Assembly: GCA_025093985.1 (NCBI GenBank)
Contig: JACAAK010000058.1
Location: forward strand, 1-19,417
Length of the DNA stretch: 19,417 nt
DNA from: Calvatia gigantea
Lineage: Eukaryota > Basidiomycota > Agaricomycetes > Agaricales > Lycoperdaceae
Reading direction: 5' to 3'
In this document: positions 1 to 7,556 of the stretch, in pieces
Layout: every line of letters starts with the position of its first letter
Numbering within the stretch: the first letter of the stretch is position 1
Program-made: the position numbers and the translations under genes
The notes under the pieces: model-generated
What the model was told of the DNA's origin: nothing
What the model saw: the letters and a program-made list of their open reading frames with translations, nothing else
Database searches by the model: none

Positions 1-129
1 AATTACCGATGCGAAAATGCACAGCGTCATCAGTTAGCACAGCATAATCTTGCTACAGGTTTTGACTTGGTAGGCCTAGGGGAACTGGCCGATGCCGTTC
101 AATCTGCAGAGCGCTTAATTCAATTCTAA
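1..129 (+). CDS. tusD: TusD, sulfurtransferase subunit (C-terminal end only)
   Basis: The first 42 codons read to TAA in frame 1 and are the tail of a TusD/DsrE-type protein. The stretch with NL-x2-GF-x-L-x-GLG-x-LA and the final R-x2-QF agree with the C-terminus of TusD as I know it. TusD belongs to the TusBCD complex that relays persulfide sulfur to TusE and then to MnmA for 2-thiolation of wobble uridine in some tRNAs, in the cytoplasm. The catalytic cysteine of TusD lies further upstream, outside the window. The order tusD-tusC-tusB-tusE that follows supports the call. The gene is cut by the left edge of the window, not broken. Confidence 0.85.
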   Translation, partial: NYRCENAQRHQLAQHNLATGFDLVGLGELADAVQSAERLIQF

Positions 130-173
130 GTGCTAAGTTTTCAAGAATTTGTTGCTTTTAAAAGGTATATTGT

Positions 174-524
174 GTGAAATCTGTACTGGTTATTTTAACC
201 CAAGCCAATTTGAACTCTTTGCAAGTGCATGAAAGCCTGTCTGCAACCATGGTTCTTGCAACTTTTGGCTGTGAAGTCAAAGTCTTATTACAAGATGCTG
301 CACTCAGCTTATTAAACAATGCTCAATCATTTGAACCCTTAAAACATGCTTTTAAACTGGCTTCAAACATGGTTGATAGCTTTGAGTTTTATGACTTAAG
401 CCCAATTTGGATTGAAACCAAGAATCAAGCTTCTGCTTTTGTTCAACAAACCGAGCAAGAAATAGAATGTGTTGAACTCAATGCCAATTTAATACAGCAG
501 TTTGACCATGTATTGTATTGGTAA
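174..524 (+). CDS. tusC: TusC (DsrF-like) sulfur-relay subunit
   Basis: This intact 116-residue ORF begins with GTG, 44 bases after the tusD stop, with a purine-rich AAAAGG as possible ribosome site. Length and composition fit the DsrE/DsrF fold family: a VLVILTQANL strand at the N-terminus, a short helix with HESL, and a second strand 'VKVLLQDAAL' where the family has the conserved LLxDGV-like segment. It should be the structural partner in the TusBCD hexamer of the tRNA 2-thiouridine pathway. It is identified mostly by position between tusD and tusB plus this fold pattern, because TusC sequences are divergent. Confidence 0.8.
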   Translation: MKSVLVILTQANLNSLQVHESLSATMVLATFGCEVKVLLQDAALSLLNNAQSFEPLKHAFKLASNMVDSFEFYDLSPIWIETKNQASAFVQQTEQEIECVELNANLIQQFDHVLYW

Positions 525-534
525 GGAAACAATT

Positions 535-814
535 ATGAGCAAAACACTTTATCTCGTGCAGTCTCCATTTTCCGCGACGGAACAAGTGCTGAGTAAATTA
601 CAAAACCTCTATCATCAGGGGATGATGTGGTTTAATGGGTGATGCAGCCCTGTATATACAACATACTTTTATTCAGCAGCTAGCTTGTGTATTTGTGCTT
701 GAACAGGATGCTGAAAATATTGCTGCTATCCATTCGAGTAACCTAGAAACCATCAGCTATGTTCGGTTTGCTGAGCTATGCTTAAGCCATAGTCGTTGTA
801 TCAATTTAAAATAA
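535..814 (+). CDS. tusB: TusB (DsrH-like) sulfur-relay subunit, frame broken in this sequence
   Basis: ATG at 535 follows tusC after 10 bases, with AAGGAA just upstream as ribosome site. The first frame reads MSKTLYLVQSPF and then stops at 643. From about 635 a different frame reads MGDAALY and runs to TAA at 812-814. The natural join is a DsrH strand ending in ...VVLMGDAAL, which needs one more G in the G run at 618-621 and one more T in the T run at 631-633. The net frame change (+1, equal to two losses) agrees. Full length would be about 93 residues, normal for TusB. I think the two losses are sequence errors, because tusB is useless if broken while tusC and tusE are kept. Confidence 0.8.
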
Positions 815-828
815 TTTTGAGTGTTTAG

Positions 829-1140
829 ATGAATTTAGAATTAGACCAAGATGGTCATTTGGTTGATTACACCATTTGGAATCAAGAGGTTGCAAAAGAG
901 CTAGCAAAATCTTTAGAGCTTGAATTGACTGATTGGCACTTTGAAATCCTCATGGCAGTGCGTCAGTTTTACCAACAGTTTGGACACTCACCTGCAACAC
1001 GTCCGCTGATTAAGTTTTTAATGAAAACAGTCAGTGCAGACATCAATAATGCCATACTGCAAGAAAAGTTTAATACTGGGCTTGTAGCGCGCCATCTGAG
1101 TCGTTTGGCAGGCGTGCCAAAACCTGCAAACTGTTTATAA
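829..1140 (+). CDS. tusE: TusE / DsrC-family sulfur acceptor protein
   Basis: Intact 103-residue protein starting 14 bases after tusB. It has the DsrC/TusE pattern: N-terminal D-x-DGHL-x-DYT-x-WN, then A-x2-L-x8-LT-x2-HW-like helix (LTDWHFEIL), then F-x-QFGHSPATRPLIK, and a C-terminal PKPANCL with the conserved penultimate cysteine. That cysteine accepts the persulfide sulfur from TusD and hands it to MnmA. It is the last gene of the tus operon; the opposite-strand gene ends only two bases after its stop, so there is no room for a separate terminator. Confidence 0.92.
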   Translation: MNLELDQDGHLVDYTIWNQEVAKELAKSLELELTDWHFEILMAVRQFYQQFGHSPATRPLIKFLMKTVSADINNAILQEKFNTGLVARHLSRLAGVPKPANCL

Positions 1141-1142
1141 AC

Positions 1143-1629
1143 TTAAGCTTGTTTAACGTCTGATTGAGCAGCTAAAGCATCGACATAAACCTGTGTCGGT
1201 ATCGCTTTGATGTCTTTGGAATGTATGGCATCACCACATTCGTTACAAACCAAATATGGCTGAATGCTATGCCCGCAGGTTTTATGGATAAATTGCACGG
1301 GACGACCTAAGCCCTCGTCCATCCATTGATCGGCCCATGTTGCCATGGACATCAGCACAGGGTATAAAGCCAAACCTTTTCAGTCAAACAATATTCAAAG
1401 CGCTCTTGACGATCTGTATAGGGTCTTTTCTCCAAAATATCATGTTCAACCAAACGCTTTAAACGCTCAGAAAGCACATGACGAGTGACACCCAAGTTTT
1501 GTTGAAAACTTTCAAAACGGCGTGCACCCAAGAATGCATTTCGTAAATCAACATCGTCCACCGATCGCCAATCACCGACAGCGTTCGTGCAATTGAACAC
1601 GGTTGTTCTCCGATCTCATCCCATTTCAT
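1143..1629 (-). CDS. HxlR-family winged-helix regulator with Cys-rich tail, frame broken in this sequence
   Basis: Three reading frames joined at two points give one HxlR protein of about 162 residues. The N-terminus (start 1629) is MKWDEIGEQPCSIARTLSVIG followed by DRWT, the family signature. The next part, R-x-F-x-SFQQNLGV-x-RHVLS-x-RL-x-RL, is the recognition helix and wing. The C-terminal part contains TCGH and CNECG, a zinc-ribbon-like set of cysteines. The joins lie at AAA 1545-1547 and TTTT 1377-1380; one extra base in each run restores the frame. HxlR proteins are DNA-binding regulators, often of nearby oxidoreductases or redox responses, and Cys11 is at the place of the redox cysteine in YodB/HypR-like members. 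The target here is unknown. The ATG at 1629 was chosen because the family match begins at once after it. Confidence 0.8.
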
Positions 1630-1677
1630 TGTAAAAAACCAAGTCTCTCTTAGGTCTAACGTTAAAAGATTTAAGAC

Positions 1678-1712
1678 CATAAGAAAGCCCTTTTTACCCA
1701 GCTTTTCTTATG
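1678..1712. repeat. Imperfect inverted repeat between mtlD and the HxlR gene
   Basis: CATAAGAAAGC (1678-1688) is matched by GCTTTTCTTATG (1701-1712), an 11-bp stem with one bulged base and a 12-base loop. It lies after the mtlD stop and upstream of the HxlR start. It could be a weak terminator for mtlD or an operator of the regulator. There is no clean T run on the minus strand after the stem, so a terminator is not certain. Confidence 0.4.
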
Positions 1713-1761
1713 TTGTTTTCACATTTTAGTCGGCTCAAAGACATCTGAACGTCATTAAGGC

Positions 1762-3902
1762 TTAAGCACAGCTCATTTCAGTATTTTGGAGTTGGTCAGG
1801 GATCATAAAATCTTCCATTCCCAGCTCACCTTTTTGATATTCATTGAGACGTTTTTGAATGACATAATACAGCGCTTTTTTGTGCGCTTTTGACAGGTTC
1901 ATCTGTTGAAGTTGTTGCTTCAAATGCCCTAACAAACATCTATGGGCTGTTCCTCTTCTTCCATCAAATACAAATAGCCAAAGATCGCACCACTTAATAG
2001 TGCTTCAAAAGAAAATCCATGCGAGACATTGTACGCGACCGATGAAAATACACGTTCAAATGCACTCAACTTACGCAGTGGATCACGCCCAACCGACTAC
2101 ATGGGTCTTTATAGGCATACTGGCAAGATTGATCAAAACTTCGGGCTAAACGCGTTAAATCATTTTTGCGTTTTGGCAGGTAATGCGTCAGACCTTGCGT
2201 TACTTCTGCAAGCAGTTTTTCAACGTAGTACTGTACTCGCGGGTCGCCCATCGCTACACCAATGGTCTGATGCCCGAGTAGGCTGGCATACCACGCAGTC
2301 ATGGCATGTACGCCATTCCATAAGCGGTTTTTAATGAGCTGAATATCTGAAATTTGATCTACCAAGATCATTTGACGCATTTTACTGAGTAAGGGACTTT
2401 TGTTTTCCACATAGATCGGCATATCCATTTCAGCATTAAAAAGGATTAAATCCATATGTTGTAAAATATGACTCGGTTGAAAATTTTGTCTTAAATCTTC
2501 TACATATTCACTGGCACGGCGCTCTTGTTCTGCACTGAGTTTACTAACATCTTCAACTTCAATTTGATTACTCTCGTCATCAAGTTGATATTGCTTAAAA
2601 TATTGTATTTAATGCACAGTTGACGATATAGATTTTTATCGCTCAGCTTAGATACCATACGGTTCACAACCGTATCGCAGAAATAGTGCTGCTCTAAAAT
2701 AAAATCAGCAACAGCATGGTCTGTTAATTCTACCAAGGCTTTACGTACCTGCTCTAGAACCAACTGCTTGGCACCAATTTTATTTAAGATAATTAACAGC
2801 GTCAGTGGAGTTTGAAACTTGCTCATCTTGCGCCAGATAGCGTGCATAGAGGCCCTGTGCAATGGTTGCAGCTTCACTGGCTAATGCATTTTCAGCTAAA
2901 CAAATCGCAATTAAACTCGACTCGACGTACATGGCATGCATCTGCTGTAAGTCTTCAGCATCAATAATATGCATATTTTCAATACGCTCATCATAAGACA
3001 CTTGCCCATAACGTATGCAATATGCGCCAAAAGCATTTACGGCTGAACGGTATAAACTGTTACGTGTAGACGCATAGATTTTTTTAGGACGCGTATAGCC
3101 ATCCCAATGCGACAAGATTTGTGCAATATAGCCTCCGCCAATGGCGCCAAATCCATGAATCCCCACAGTTAGTTGATTTAAAGTTTGAGGAAAGCTTTCT
3201 TGTAAGTTGGGCATTTCCAGATGTGAGCTGTAGATATCTAATTCCGTTAGATAGTCATACATATTTTCAAAATAATAATTGGCATGTGCCAACATGCTTG
3301 CATTGGGTTCTTTAATATCTTTGAACAGTACACAGATGCCCCCAGCATCATGTGCCGAGCGGATACCATTTTCAGAGTCTTCAAACATGAAACACTGCGC
3401 TGGTTCAAGGTTTAGTTTTTGTGCTGCACTTAAGAAAATTTCAGGATGTGGTTTTCCCTTTTCAACCTCATCACCACAGACCAAAACATCAAAAAATTTA
3501 TAAACATTGGCATTGATTAAATACTCTTCAGCAATCGCTCTTCGGCTAGAAGTCGCCACGGCCATACGTAATCCTGCTTTACGTAAGCGTTCTAGAACTT
3601 GTACCAAACCTTTTTTAATCGGCACACCATATTGGCGCACTGTTTCTAATTCTAATTCATCTGCCCGTTTACGAATCTCTGCATAGGGAACTTCCTGCCC
3701 ATATTGCTTTTGCGCCAAGGCTTCCGCACTTCGGGCGCTTAAGCCTAAACATGCCATAAGGTAGGCATCTGAAAACTCGACCCCAATTAGCTCTTTGGAT
3801 GCCTGTTTCAAGGTTTGAAACCGTAAACGTTCGGTATCAAACATTGTTTCCATCCATGTCAAAAAGCGCACCATGCACAATATCATTCTTAAATTTAAAC
3901 AT
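1762..3902 (-). CDS. mtlD: Bifunctional mannitol-1-phosphate 5-dehydrogenase/phosphatase, frame broken in this sequence
   Basis: Joined frames give a protein of about 714 residues. Residues 1-225 are a HAD phosphatase: GALFDMDG at the start, VATSSRR, GKPHPEIF and FEDSENGIRSAHDAG are HAD motifs I-IV. The rest is a polyol-specific long-chain dehydrogenase: Rossmann motif GFGAIGGGY, catalytic K-x4-N-x2-H (KNRLWNGVHA), then GRDPLRKLS. This fusion is the Acinetobacter MtlD, which reduces fructose-6-phosphate to mannitol-1-phosphate and dephosphorylates it, giving mannitol under salt stress. ATG 3902 has GGAGG (3907-3911) in front. Five frame breaks occur: TTT 3847-3849 (one base too many), about 2805-2815 (net one base too many), about 2600-2612, CCC 2088-2090 and about 1932-1937 (one too few each). 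Both domains are otherwise well kept, so I infer sequence error. Confidence 0.85.
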
Positions 3903-3906
3903 TTAG

Positions 3907-3937
3907 CCTCCGTTTTTATGTTTGCACTTAGACTATA
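3907..3937 (-). promoter_or_regulatory. Ribosome site and probable -10 box of mtlD
   Basis: On the minus strand GGAGG (3907-3911) stands five bases before the mtlD ATG and fixes the start. TATAGT (3932-3937) is a good -10 box about 30 bases before the ATG. I see no good -35 box at the usual spacing, which would fit a promoter that needs an activator, for example one induced by osmotic stress; that last point is inference. Confidence 0.5.
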
Positions 3938-4066
3938 CAAAAATCGGGCACAGAGACTTTGATCTGATTTTATGAAACATTTTGTTTACTTATTAACCAA
4001 TAAATTAGTATTTAGACATTTTTTTTGTAAATGTAAGGTAACACTAGGTAATCAAAACGTAACCAG

Positions 4067-4076
4067 AGTGATCACT
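4067..4076. repeat. Ten-base perfect palindrome AGTGATCACT
   Basis: The 204-base gap between the LysR stop (4107) and the mtlD start (3902) holds this palindrome and otherwise only AT-rich sequence, apart from the mtlD promoter. It is 165 bases before the mtlD start and could be an operator, but a ten-base palindrome may also occur by chance. Confidence 0.3.
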
Positions 4077-4106
4077 TTTAATAAAGCGTGTCTGAAGATG
4101 AAATAT

Positions 4107-5006
4107 CTAAAAATGAATTTGATCTTTATATTCATCAACGATCGATAACCATGCACGAGTTGCAGGATTCATCACTACGGTTGAATTCCATGCCATATTT
4201 AAGTTCCACCTCAAGCTAGGTTGTTCCACTAAACTGACACTGAATTTTACGCGATCTAACTGCTCACAATAAATTTGCGGCAATAAAGCAATACCGACAC
4301 CTGACTCGACCATTTTGGCAATAAAGTCCCACTGGCTACTTTTACATAACACTTTGGGTTCAAAACCAGCCGCCATCGCCGCATCTAGAATCACATGGTT
4401 TAAAGTAAAGGTGTCTGCATACAGTAAAAATGACTCTTCTTGAAGTTCAGCAAACTGCACCACATCGCGCTTTCTCCACTGTGAATCGTAGTTAGAAAGC
4501 AAACACAAAGGTGAATCGATAATTTGAATGCCTTGAATGCTGGGTTTTAACTCGCCCAATAAAATCCCAACGTCAATTTTTTTGGCTAAAATGGCTTCTT
4601 CAATGCCTGTTGCACCGACTTCTAAAAAGTTCAACTCAATGTTGGGATACAATTTGTGAAATTTAACGATTAAGGAACTCAGCAGTACTGAACCTAAAGG
4701 TGGTAAACCCAATCTCAGCACACCTTGTTTCAGCCCACGAATTTGATCTGCTGCTTCAAAGATCTGTTGCTCCTGCTGCAAAATCTGCACGGCATGTAGA
4801 TAAACTTGTTCTCCCATATAGGTCAGTTTGACTTCTCGCTTGCGCCCTGCTTCACCTTTATGAAATAGAGGCAGTCCTATCTCGTCTTCTAATTGTTTTA
4901 AAGATTTACTAATAGTGGGTTGAGTCACCGATAGTTCCTCCGCAGCAAGACTAAAACTGTGACTTTTCACCAGCTGCACAAATATTTTTAGCGCTTTAAA
5001 ATCCAA
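4107..5006 (-). CDS. LysR-family transcriptional regulator, probably of the adjacent cidA/cidB-like pair
   Basis: Intact 299-residue protein of normal LysR length. The N-terminal winged helix-turn-helix is typical: FVQLVKSHSFSLAAEELSVTQ, then PTISKSLKQLEDEIGLPLFHK at about residues 9-50. The rest is the periplasmic-binding-protein-like effector domain, with LRLGLPPLGSVLL starting at about residue 96. It is divergent from a CidA/LrgA-like gene with a 100-base shared control region. That is the arrangement of CidR-type regulators with cidAB, which in Bacillus and Staphylococcus respond to acetate and overflow metabolism. The effector here cannot be told from the sequence. It is one of the few longer genes in the window with no frame break. 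Confidence 0.88.
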   Translation of the reverse strand: MDFKALKIFVQLVKSHSFSLAAEELSVTQPTISKSLKQLEDEIGLPLFHKGEAGRKREVKLTYMGEQVYLHAVQILQQEQQIFEAADQIRGLKQGVLRLGLPPLGSVLLSSLIVKFHKLYPNIELNFLEVGATGIEEAILAKKIDVGILLGELKPSIQGIQIIDSPLCLLSNYDSQWRKRDVVQFAELQEESFLLYADTFTLNHVILDAAMAAGFEPKVLCKSSQWDFIAKMVESGVGIALLPQIYCEQLDRVKFSVSLVEQPSLRWNLNMAWNSTVVMNPATRAWLSIVDEYKDQIHF

Positions 5007-5022
5007 AATTATTCCAATTAAG

Positions 5023-5051
5023 CATAATTATTATTTTATTATTCATAATTA
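5023..5051. promoter_or_regulatory. Candidate LysR operator: two CATAATTA repeats 21 bases apart
   Basis: CATAATTA occurs at 5023-5030 and again at 5044-5051, a spacing of two helical turns, inside the divergent LysR/cidA gap (5007-5106). Each copy contains the palindromic core TAATTA, and the DNA between is all A and T. Such a pair is what a tetrameric LysR protein might bind. The AT-rich composition makes chance repeats likely too. Confidence 0.4.
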
Positions 5052-5106
5052 CAAGATCGGGTCAAACTTAAAATAACACCAACAATTTATACACTGTGGT
5101 CTTCCA

Positions 5107-5523
5107 ATGCGTTCGTTCAAATTGCCTTATCGTTCTACTCTTCAAGTAGGTTTGTTGATTGGGATTTGGTATCTCGGAACGCTGATACAAGTCGCCCTGT
5201 CTTTACCGATATCAGGTGGGGTCGTGGGTCTAACGCTTTTACTTATTTCTCTGTTAGCGGGTCTATTTAAGCTGGACTGGATTAAGTCGGGTTCGGATTT
5301 ACTTTTAGCTGAACTGTTGTTGTTTTTTATTCCTTGTATTATTGGCTTAATCAAATATAAACATCTTTTTCTTACCCAAGGTTGGCAACTGGTTTTATCT
5401 ATTGTCCTTGGGACCATTTGCGTGATGACCTGCACTGCCTACTGTGTTTTCTTGGGCTTTAAGCTTGAAGCCAAGTTTCAAAAAAAGTCCAAGCAGTCAC
5501 ATCAGCTGAAAAGTCAAATTTAA
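5107..5523 (+). CDS. CidA/LrgA-family membrane protein
   Basis: Intact 138-residue protein with four predicted membrane segments (about residues 12-34, 36-54, 62-82, 92-116). The family motif is clear: ISGGVVGLTLLLISLL followed by SGSDLLLAELLLFFIPCIIGL, which ends the third segment. CidA/LrgA proteins are small, holin-like inner-membrane proteins; with CidB/LrgB partners they have been linked to control of murein hydrolase activity and cell lysis, and more recently to transport of pyruvate or other small organic acids. The ATG at 5107 has only a weak ribosome site. The CidB/LrgB-like gene follows after nine bases, so the two are surely one operon. Confidence 0.85.
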   Translation: MRSFKLPYRSTLQVGLLIGIWYLGTLIQVALSLPISGGVVGLTLLLISLLAGLFKLDWIKSGSDLLLAELLLFFIPCIIGLIKYKHLFLTQGWQLVLSIVLGTICVMTCTAYCVFLGFKLEAKFQKKSKQSHQLKSQI

Positions 5524-5532
5524 GGAACGATC

Positions 5533-6233
5533 ATGCATATTCATTTCGTTGCCTTGATCTGTTTTATCGGAACGGTACTGGCCTATCTTTGGGGTAAAAA
5601 GTTTTATCAGAAACACCCGTATGTATTGCTCTCACCAGCGGTTTTATTCCCTGTCTGATTATTTTATGTCTGGTGTTTTTCAACATTCAGTATGACAACT
5701 ATATGTACTACAGCAAATGGTTAGTCTGGATGTTAGGCCCTGCAACGGTCGCGTTTGCCATCCCGATCTATGAATATCGCAAAGTCATTCAGCAGCATGC
5801 TTTTTCGATTGCTTTAGGCATTATCGTGGGTATGTTGGTTGGCGTAGTCAGCTCGTTTTACTTGGCACGTTTATTCCATTTCGATGCTGTGACCAGTTAC
5901 AGTCTGATGAGCCGCTCTATCTCTACCCCTTTTGCCATGGAAGTCACGCAAGCCGTCGGAGGCTCAGTCGAGCTGGTGATTTTATTCACTGTGATTACGG
6001 GTATCGTTGGTGGACTCTTGGCTAACAGCGTATTGCTTGTTCTAAAATTGGATTCTAAATTTGCTCAAGGTGCATCATTGGGTAGTGCCGCACATGGTTT
6101 TGGTACCAGTACTGCTTTCAGACGTCATAAAGAAGAAGGTGTCGCGGCTTGTCTCAGTATGGTTTTAGCAGGTATTTTCATGGTGCTGTTTGGCCCAAGT
6201 TTAATTCACGCTGTCGTTTATCTTCTTGGTTAA
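5533..6233 (+). CDS. CidB/LrgB-family membrane protein, frame broken in this sequence
   Basis: ATG 5533 has AAGGA a few bases upstream and starts a hydrophobic protein, MHIHFVALICFIGTVLAYLW. That frame stops at 5658. One more C in the CCC run at 5649-5651 joins it to the long frame that ends at TAA 6231-6233. The whole protein would be about 233 residues, normal for LrgB. The second part has the LrgB signature: MLGPATVAFAIPIYEYRK, SRSISTPFAMEV, and GSAAHGFGTSTAFR near the C-terminus. It is a multi-spanning inner-membrane partner of the upstream CidA/LrgA protein. The single loss in a C run is best read as sequence error. Confidence 0.85.
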
Positions 6234-6251
6234 ACATCCTCGATAAGGATC

Positions 6252-7478
6252 TCATGCCACACGATTCCGATCCTTGTTGGCTTGTATGTGTTTAAAGCTA
6301 AAGTACAGCATCAGCCCCGTCATCAATGCCAATAAAAAATAATAGGGTAAATGCTGATTCCACTGATATAAGCCCGTACTTAACAACGGTGCAAAAACGA
6401 AACTTAGTGCTTGCGTAGCTGTGCATAAACTGGCAATTTTAGTTTGTAGCGTGGTTGGTGCGGTTTGGGCTGCCCCCGTGGTAAAAGCTGGAATTAAGCA
6501 GGCCACGGCGATACCATAAAAAATATAAGCTGCTTGGAAAGTCCAAATCTGACTGGCACTCAGTGAAAGTAGTAAACCCAAAACCATCGTCACAAGACCG
6601 ACCCAAAGCAATTGTTTAATCGACCACTTAAACAATTTTGAAATCGCCAATTGCATTAAAACCAGTGCTATCCCCACAATCAATGAACACTGGGAAAAAT
6701 ACACTGCACTCTGATACATGTCGAAATGGAATCGATCTTGGATATAAAAACCAGAAGTTAAATTCAGGGTGACAATAGCGACATATAAGCTAAAACCCAG
6801 CAACAACCAAATCCCTAATTTTGACCATTGCAGCGTTTCTGTCGGGTAATCTTGTAATTTAGCTGTGGTATCCTCCCGTTCTTGAGTCTGTGATGCTTGC
6901 TTCCCTTGAAAGCCCAGTACAATCCAAGCCGCCATAGCCGTTAAAATAGCCACTGCACCCCACAACGGTGTCAACATGCTCCATGTCAGCAATAATGTCG
7001 TCGCTAAAGGACCTATCACCACGCCTAAACTGTTCAGCGCGCCAAACTTCGCCATATTCTGGCTACGTTCCTGTTCAATGTGAAAAGCCGTCATGACATA
7101 ACTTTGCAGCGCAATTTGTGGCATCGCCATAAAAAAGCCAGTACTGGCACGGGTCAATATCAATAAACTAAACAAAGCAGCAAATGAAATGGCATAACTC
7201 AGCCCATAACTGAGTACCGCCGCAAATAAGCCCCAAGTGATCGCCATACCGATAAAACCGATACTTAACAATTGATAAATGCTGAATTTTTGAGTTTGTT
7301 TAGAAATATAAATAGCTGAGATGGCCATCACCAAAGCACCAGCCGAAACCAACGCTCCACCTTGCAGTTCCGTCAGCTCCAGTTGCCGAATAAACGGTGC
7401 AAGTAAAGGTAAAATCATCGAAAAACAAGCACCATTGGCAAGGCTGCCTGCAATAAAGATTTTGTTATTGCTATTCAT
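6252..7478 (-). CDS. actD: ActD-like MFS transporter of the siderophore locus (probable exporter)
   Basis: Intact 408-residue protein with about 12 membrane segments. A G-x-L-x-NG-like start (IAGSLANGACFSMILPLLAPF) leads into segment 1, and segment 2 contains GALVSAGALVMAISA. It is the last gene of the locus in the position of actD of the acinetoferrin operon. MFS proteins in such a place usually export the siderophore; ActC is the better importer candidate, so export is an inference. I start it at ATG 7478; an upstream TTG (7520) is in frame but overlaps a hairpin and has no merit. The gap to actA holds a terminator-like hairpin (7521-7543), so actD may be expressed less than the genes before it. 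Its 3' end lies 18 bases from the lrgB-like gene, tail to tail. Confidence 0.8.
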   Translation of the reverse strand: MNSNNKIFIAGSLANGACFSMILPLLAPFIRQLELTELQGGALVSAGALVMAISAIYISKQTQKFSIYQLLSIGFIGMAITWGLFAAVLSYGLSYAISFAALFSLLILTRASTGFFMAMPQIALQSYVMTAFHIEQERSQNMAKFGALNSLGVVIGPLATTLLLTWSMLTPLWGAVAILTAMAAWIVLGFQGKQASQTQEREDTTAKLQDYPTETLQWSKLGIWLLLGFSLYVAIVTLNLTSGFYIQDRFHFDMYQSAVYFSQCSLIVGIALVLMQLAISKLFKWSIKQLLWVGLVTMVLGLLLSLSASQIWTFQAAYIFYGIAVACLIPAFTTGAAQTAPTTLQTKIASLCTATQALSFVFAPLLSTGLYQWNQHLPYYFLLALMTGLMLYFSFKHIQANKDRNRVA

Positions 7479-7520
7479 TTTATTATTTAAACCATTTCTT
7501 AAGGCGAGATTACAAAGCAA

Positions 7521-7543
7521 AGAGGTAGCTGAACGCTACCTCT
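7521..7543 (-). terminator. Hairpin between actA and actD
   Basis: AGAGGTAGC (7521-7529) and GCTACCTCT (7535-7543) form a perfect nine-base stem with a five-base loop. It begins 14 bases after the actA stop. On the minus strand it is followed by TTTGCTTTG, a short and interrupted T run, so it may end only part of the transcripts or protect the 3' end of the actA message. Confidence 0.65.
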
Positions 7544-7556
7544 TCTGGTTGTGCAA

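Noticed and set aside
1648..1680. GGTCT/AGACC half-sites before the HxlR start
   Set aside because: Only five bases per arm; expected by chance in a region of this size.
2029..2334. Plus-strand ORF of 101 codons inside mtlD
   Set aside because: It is opposite the conserved dehydrogenase segment with the K-x4-N-x2-H motif and has no features of its own. The plus-strand ORFs at 3121-3315 and 3279-3503 are likewise shadows.
1762..3902. mtlD as two genes, a HAD phosphatase and a separate dehydrogenase
   Set aside because: The HAD domain runs without stop into the Rossmann domain in one frame (3846 to about 2810), so the fusion is real; the breaks are inside domains, not between them.
6236..6275. 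Short inverted repeats ATCCT/AGGAT and AAGGATC/GATCCTT between the lrgB-like gene and actD
   Set aside because: Stems of five and seven bases, one overlapping the actD coding end, with no T run; too weak to call a terminator.
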